NCBI GenBank assembly: GCA_944381295.1
Contig: CALWKP010000310.1
Location: 1-5,118 of the forward strand
Direction: 5' to 3'
DNA: 5,118 nt
Origin: an uncultured Clostridia bacterium
GTDB lineage: Bacteria > Bacillota > Clostridia > Oscillospirales > Acutalibacteraceae
The notes below the pieces were generated by a model that saw nothing but the letters and a program-made list of their open reading frames with translations, did no database searches and was not told the origin of the DNA. Each line of letters opens with the position of its first letter. The stretch's first letter is position 1. This document shows, piece after piece, positions 4,410 to 5,118 of this stretch. A program made the translations under genes and the position numbers.

Positions 4410-5118
4410 TTGGAAACGATCTCAAAAAATAAAAAGCGCCCATTGGTTTTGGGGATCCTTGCCCATGTTGACGCGGGCAAAACGACCCTGTCGGAAGCGA
4501 TGCTGTATACCAGCGGAGCAATCCGGCAGTTAGGACGTGTCGATCATCAGGACGCTTTTTTGGATACCAATGCTTTGGAACGGGAACGCGGTATTACGAT
4601 ATTCTCGAAACAAGTAGTATTTCCATTGGGAGAGAAAGAAATCACATTGCTGGATACACCGGGACATGTGGATTTTTCCAGTGAGATGGAGCGGACTCTG
4701 CAAGTGCTGGACTATGCGGTGCTGGTGGTGAGCGGGACAGACGGCGTACAGAGCCATACGCGGACGGTGTGGCGATTGCTGCACCGGTATAGGGTACCAG
4801 TGTTTGTGTTTGTGAATAAGATGGATTTGCCGGGGACAGAAAGACAAACCGTGCTGGACGGTTTACGGAAAGATTTGAGTGACCGTTGTGTTGATTTCAG
4901 CGGGGAACGTTCAGAAGCCTTCTGGGAAAATGTGGCGGAGAACGATGAGCATGCGTTGTCAGAGTATCTGGAAAGCGGTGCGGTGCCGGAGGAAACGATG
5001 GCGCGGATGATTCGGGAAGGGAAACTTTATCCGTGTTATTTCGGTTCAGCATTAAAGCTGCGCGGAGTGACGGAATTTCTGGACGGTTTGGCAAAGTATG
5101 CGCAGGTGCGGGGGTATC
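4410..5118 (+). CDS. TetM/EF-G-like ribosomal-protection GTPase (N-terminal part)
   Basis: The 236 residues seen hold a translational GTPase domain. P-loop AHVDAGKTT is at 18-26, the switch I ERERGIT at 57-63 (Thr63), DTPGH at 82-86, NKMD at 136-139 and the G5-like GSAL at 212-215. The spacing and flanking sequence (LERERGITI, EMERTLQVLDYAVLVVS) are closer to TetM/TetW-type proteins than to EF-G. Such proteins bind the ribosome and release tetracycline; many gut clostridia carry chromosomal relatives whose resistance role is unproven. Start is TTG 4410, with SD AGGTGAG (4397-4403) at 6 nt and only 15 residues before the first G-domain strand ends. A full protein is about 640-900 aa, so most lies to the right of the window. 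The leader suggests regulated expression. Confidence 0.88.
   Translation, partial: METISKNKKRPLVLGILAHVDAGKTTLSEAMLYTSGAIRQLGRVDHQDAFLDTNALERERGITIFSKQVVFPLGEKEITLLDTPGHVDFSSEMERTLQVLDYAVLVVSGTDGVQSHTRTVWRLLHRYRVPVFVFVNKMDLPGTERQTVLDGLRKDLSDRCVDFSGERSEAFWENVAENDEHALSEYLESGAVPEETMARMIREGKLYPCYFGSALKLRGVTEFLDGLAKYAQVRGY

Noticed and set aside
4530..5094. Minus-strand open frames opposite the TetM-like gene
   Set aside because: The plus frame carries all GTPase motifs in order; the minus frames are its shadows.
1..5118. CRISPR arrays, tRNA or rRNA genes, prophage or toxin-antitoxin genes
   Set aside because: I saw no regularly spaced repeats, no cloverleaf-like sequence and no matching protein motifs; all gene-sized space is otherwise explained.

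Overview
The window looks like a chromosomal stretch of a gut-type clostridium (Firmicutes, probably Oscillospiraceae or Ruminococcaceae). This rests on the protein flavours (an IS1182-like transposase, a clostridial PPC/DUF296 protein, a sugar-binding lipoprotein, a MATE exporter, a TetM-like GTPase), strong Gram-positive Shine-Dalgarno (SD) sequences, TTG start use and a middling GC content. The assignment is an inference from recognition, not from a search.

Left part (1-860): nested insertion sequences. An IS3-family (IS150-group) element enters from the left edge and ends exactly at base 223 with a typical IS150-type terminal inverted repeat. It has inserted into the transposase gene of an older IS1182-family element, leaving only that gene's N-terminal part (224-772, minus strand). 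The older transposase also carries a separate frameshift near base 702.

Middle left (880-2002): a decayed sugar-uptake operon on the plus strand. A good sigma-A-type promoter drives a PPC/DUF296 gene that has lost its expected ATG and about 35-40 internal codons. After a 37-bp gap comes a solute-binding lipoprotein gene cut to roughly half its normal length; no permease genes follow. A perfect 14-bp inverted repeat then separates it from the convergent next gene.

Middle right (2028-4265): two minus-strand genes. One is a full-length MATE-family exporter (469 aa) and the other a small nucleoside 2-deoxyribosyltransferase-like protein (130 aa). Each has a recognisable promoter, which fixes the start downstream of longer open frames. 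The 365 bp between them hold no supportable gene but do hold two strong hairpins.

Right end (4270-5118): the N-terminal 236 residues of a TetM/EF-G-like ribosomal-protection GTPase on the plus strand, starting at TTG 4410 and running off the window. Its leader holds a long hairpin followed by T5 and a possible 25-residue leader peptide, suggesting attenuation control.

I see no convincing wholly new system. The most interesting items are the exact nested-IS junction, the IS3 leader hairpin that would mask its own ribosome-binding site, the part-by-part decay of the sugar operon, the double hairpin at 3569-3688, and the possible attenuator before the TetM-like gene.
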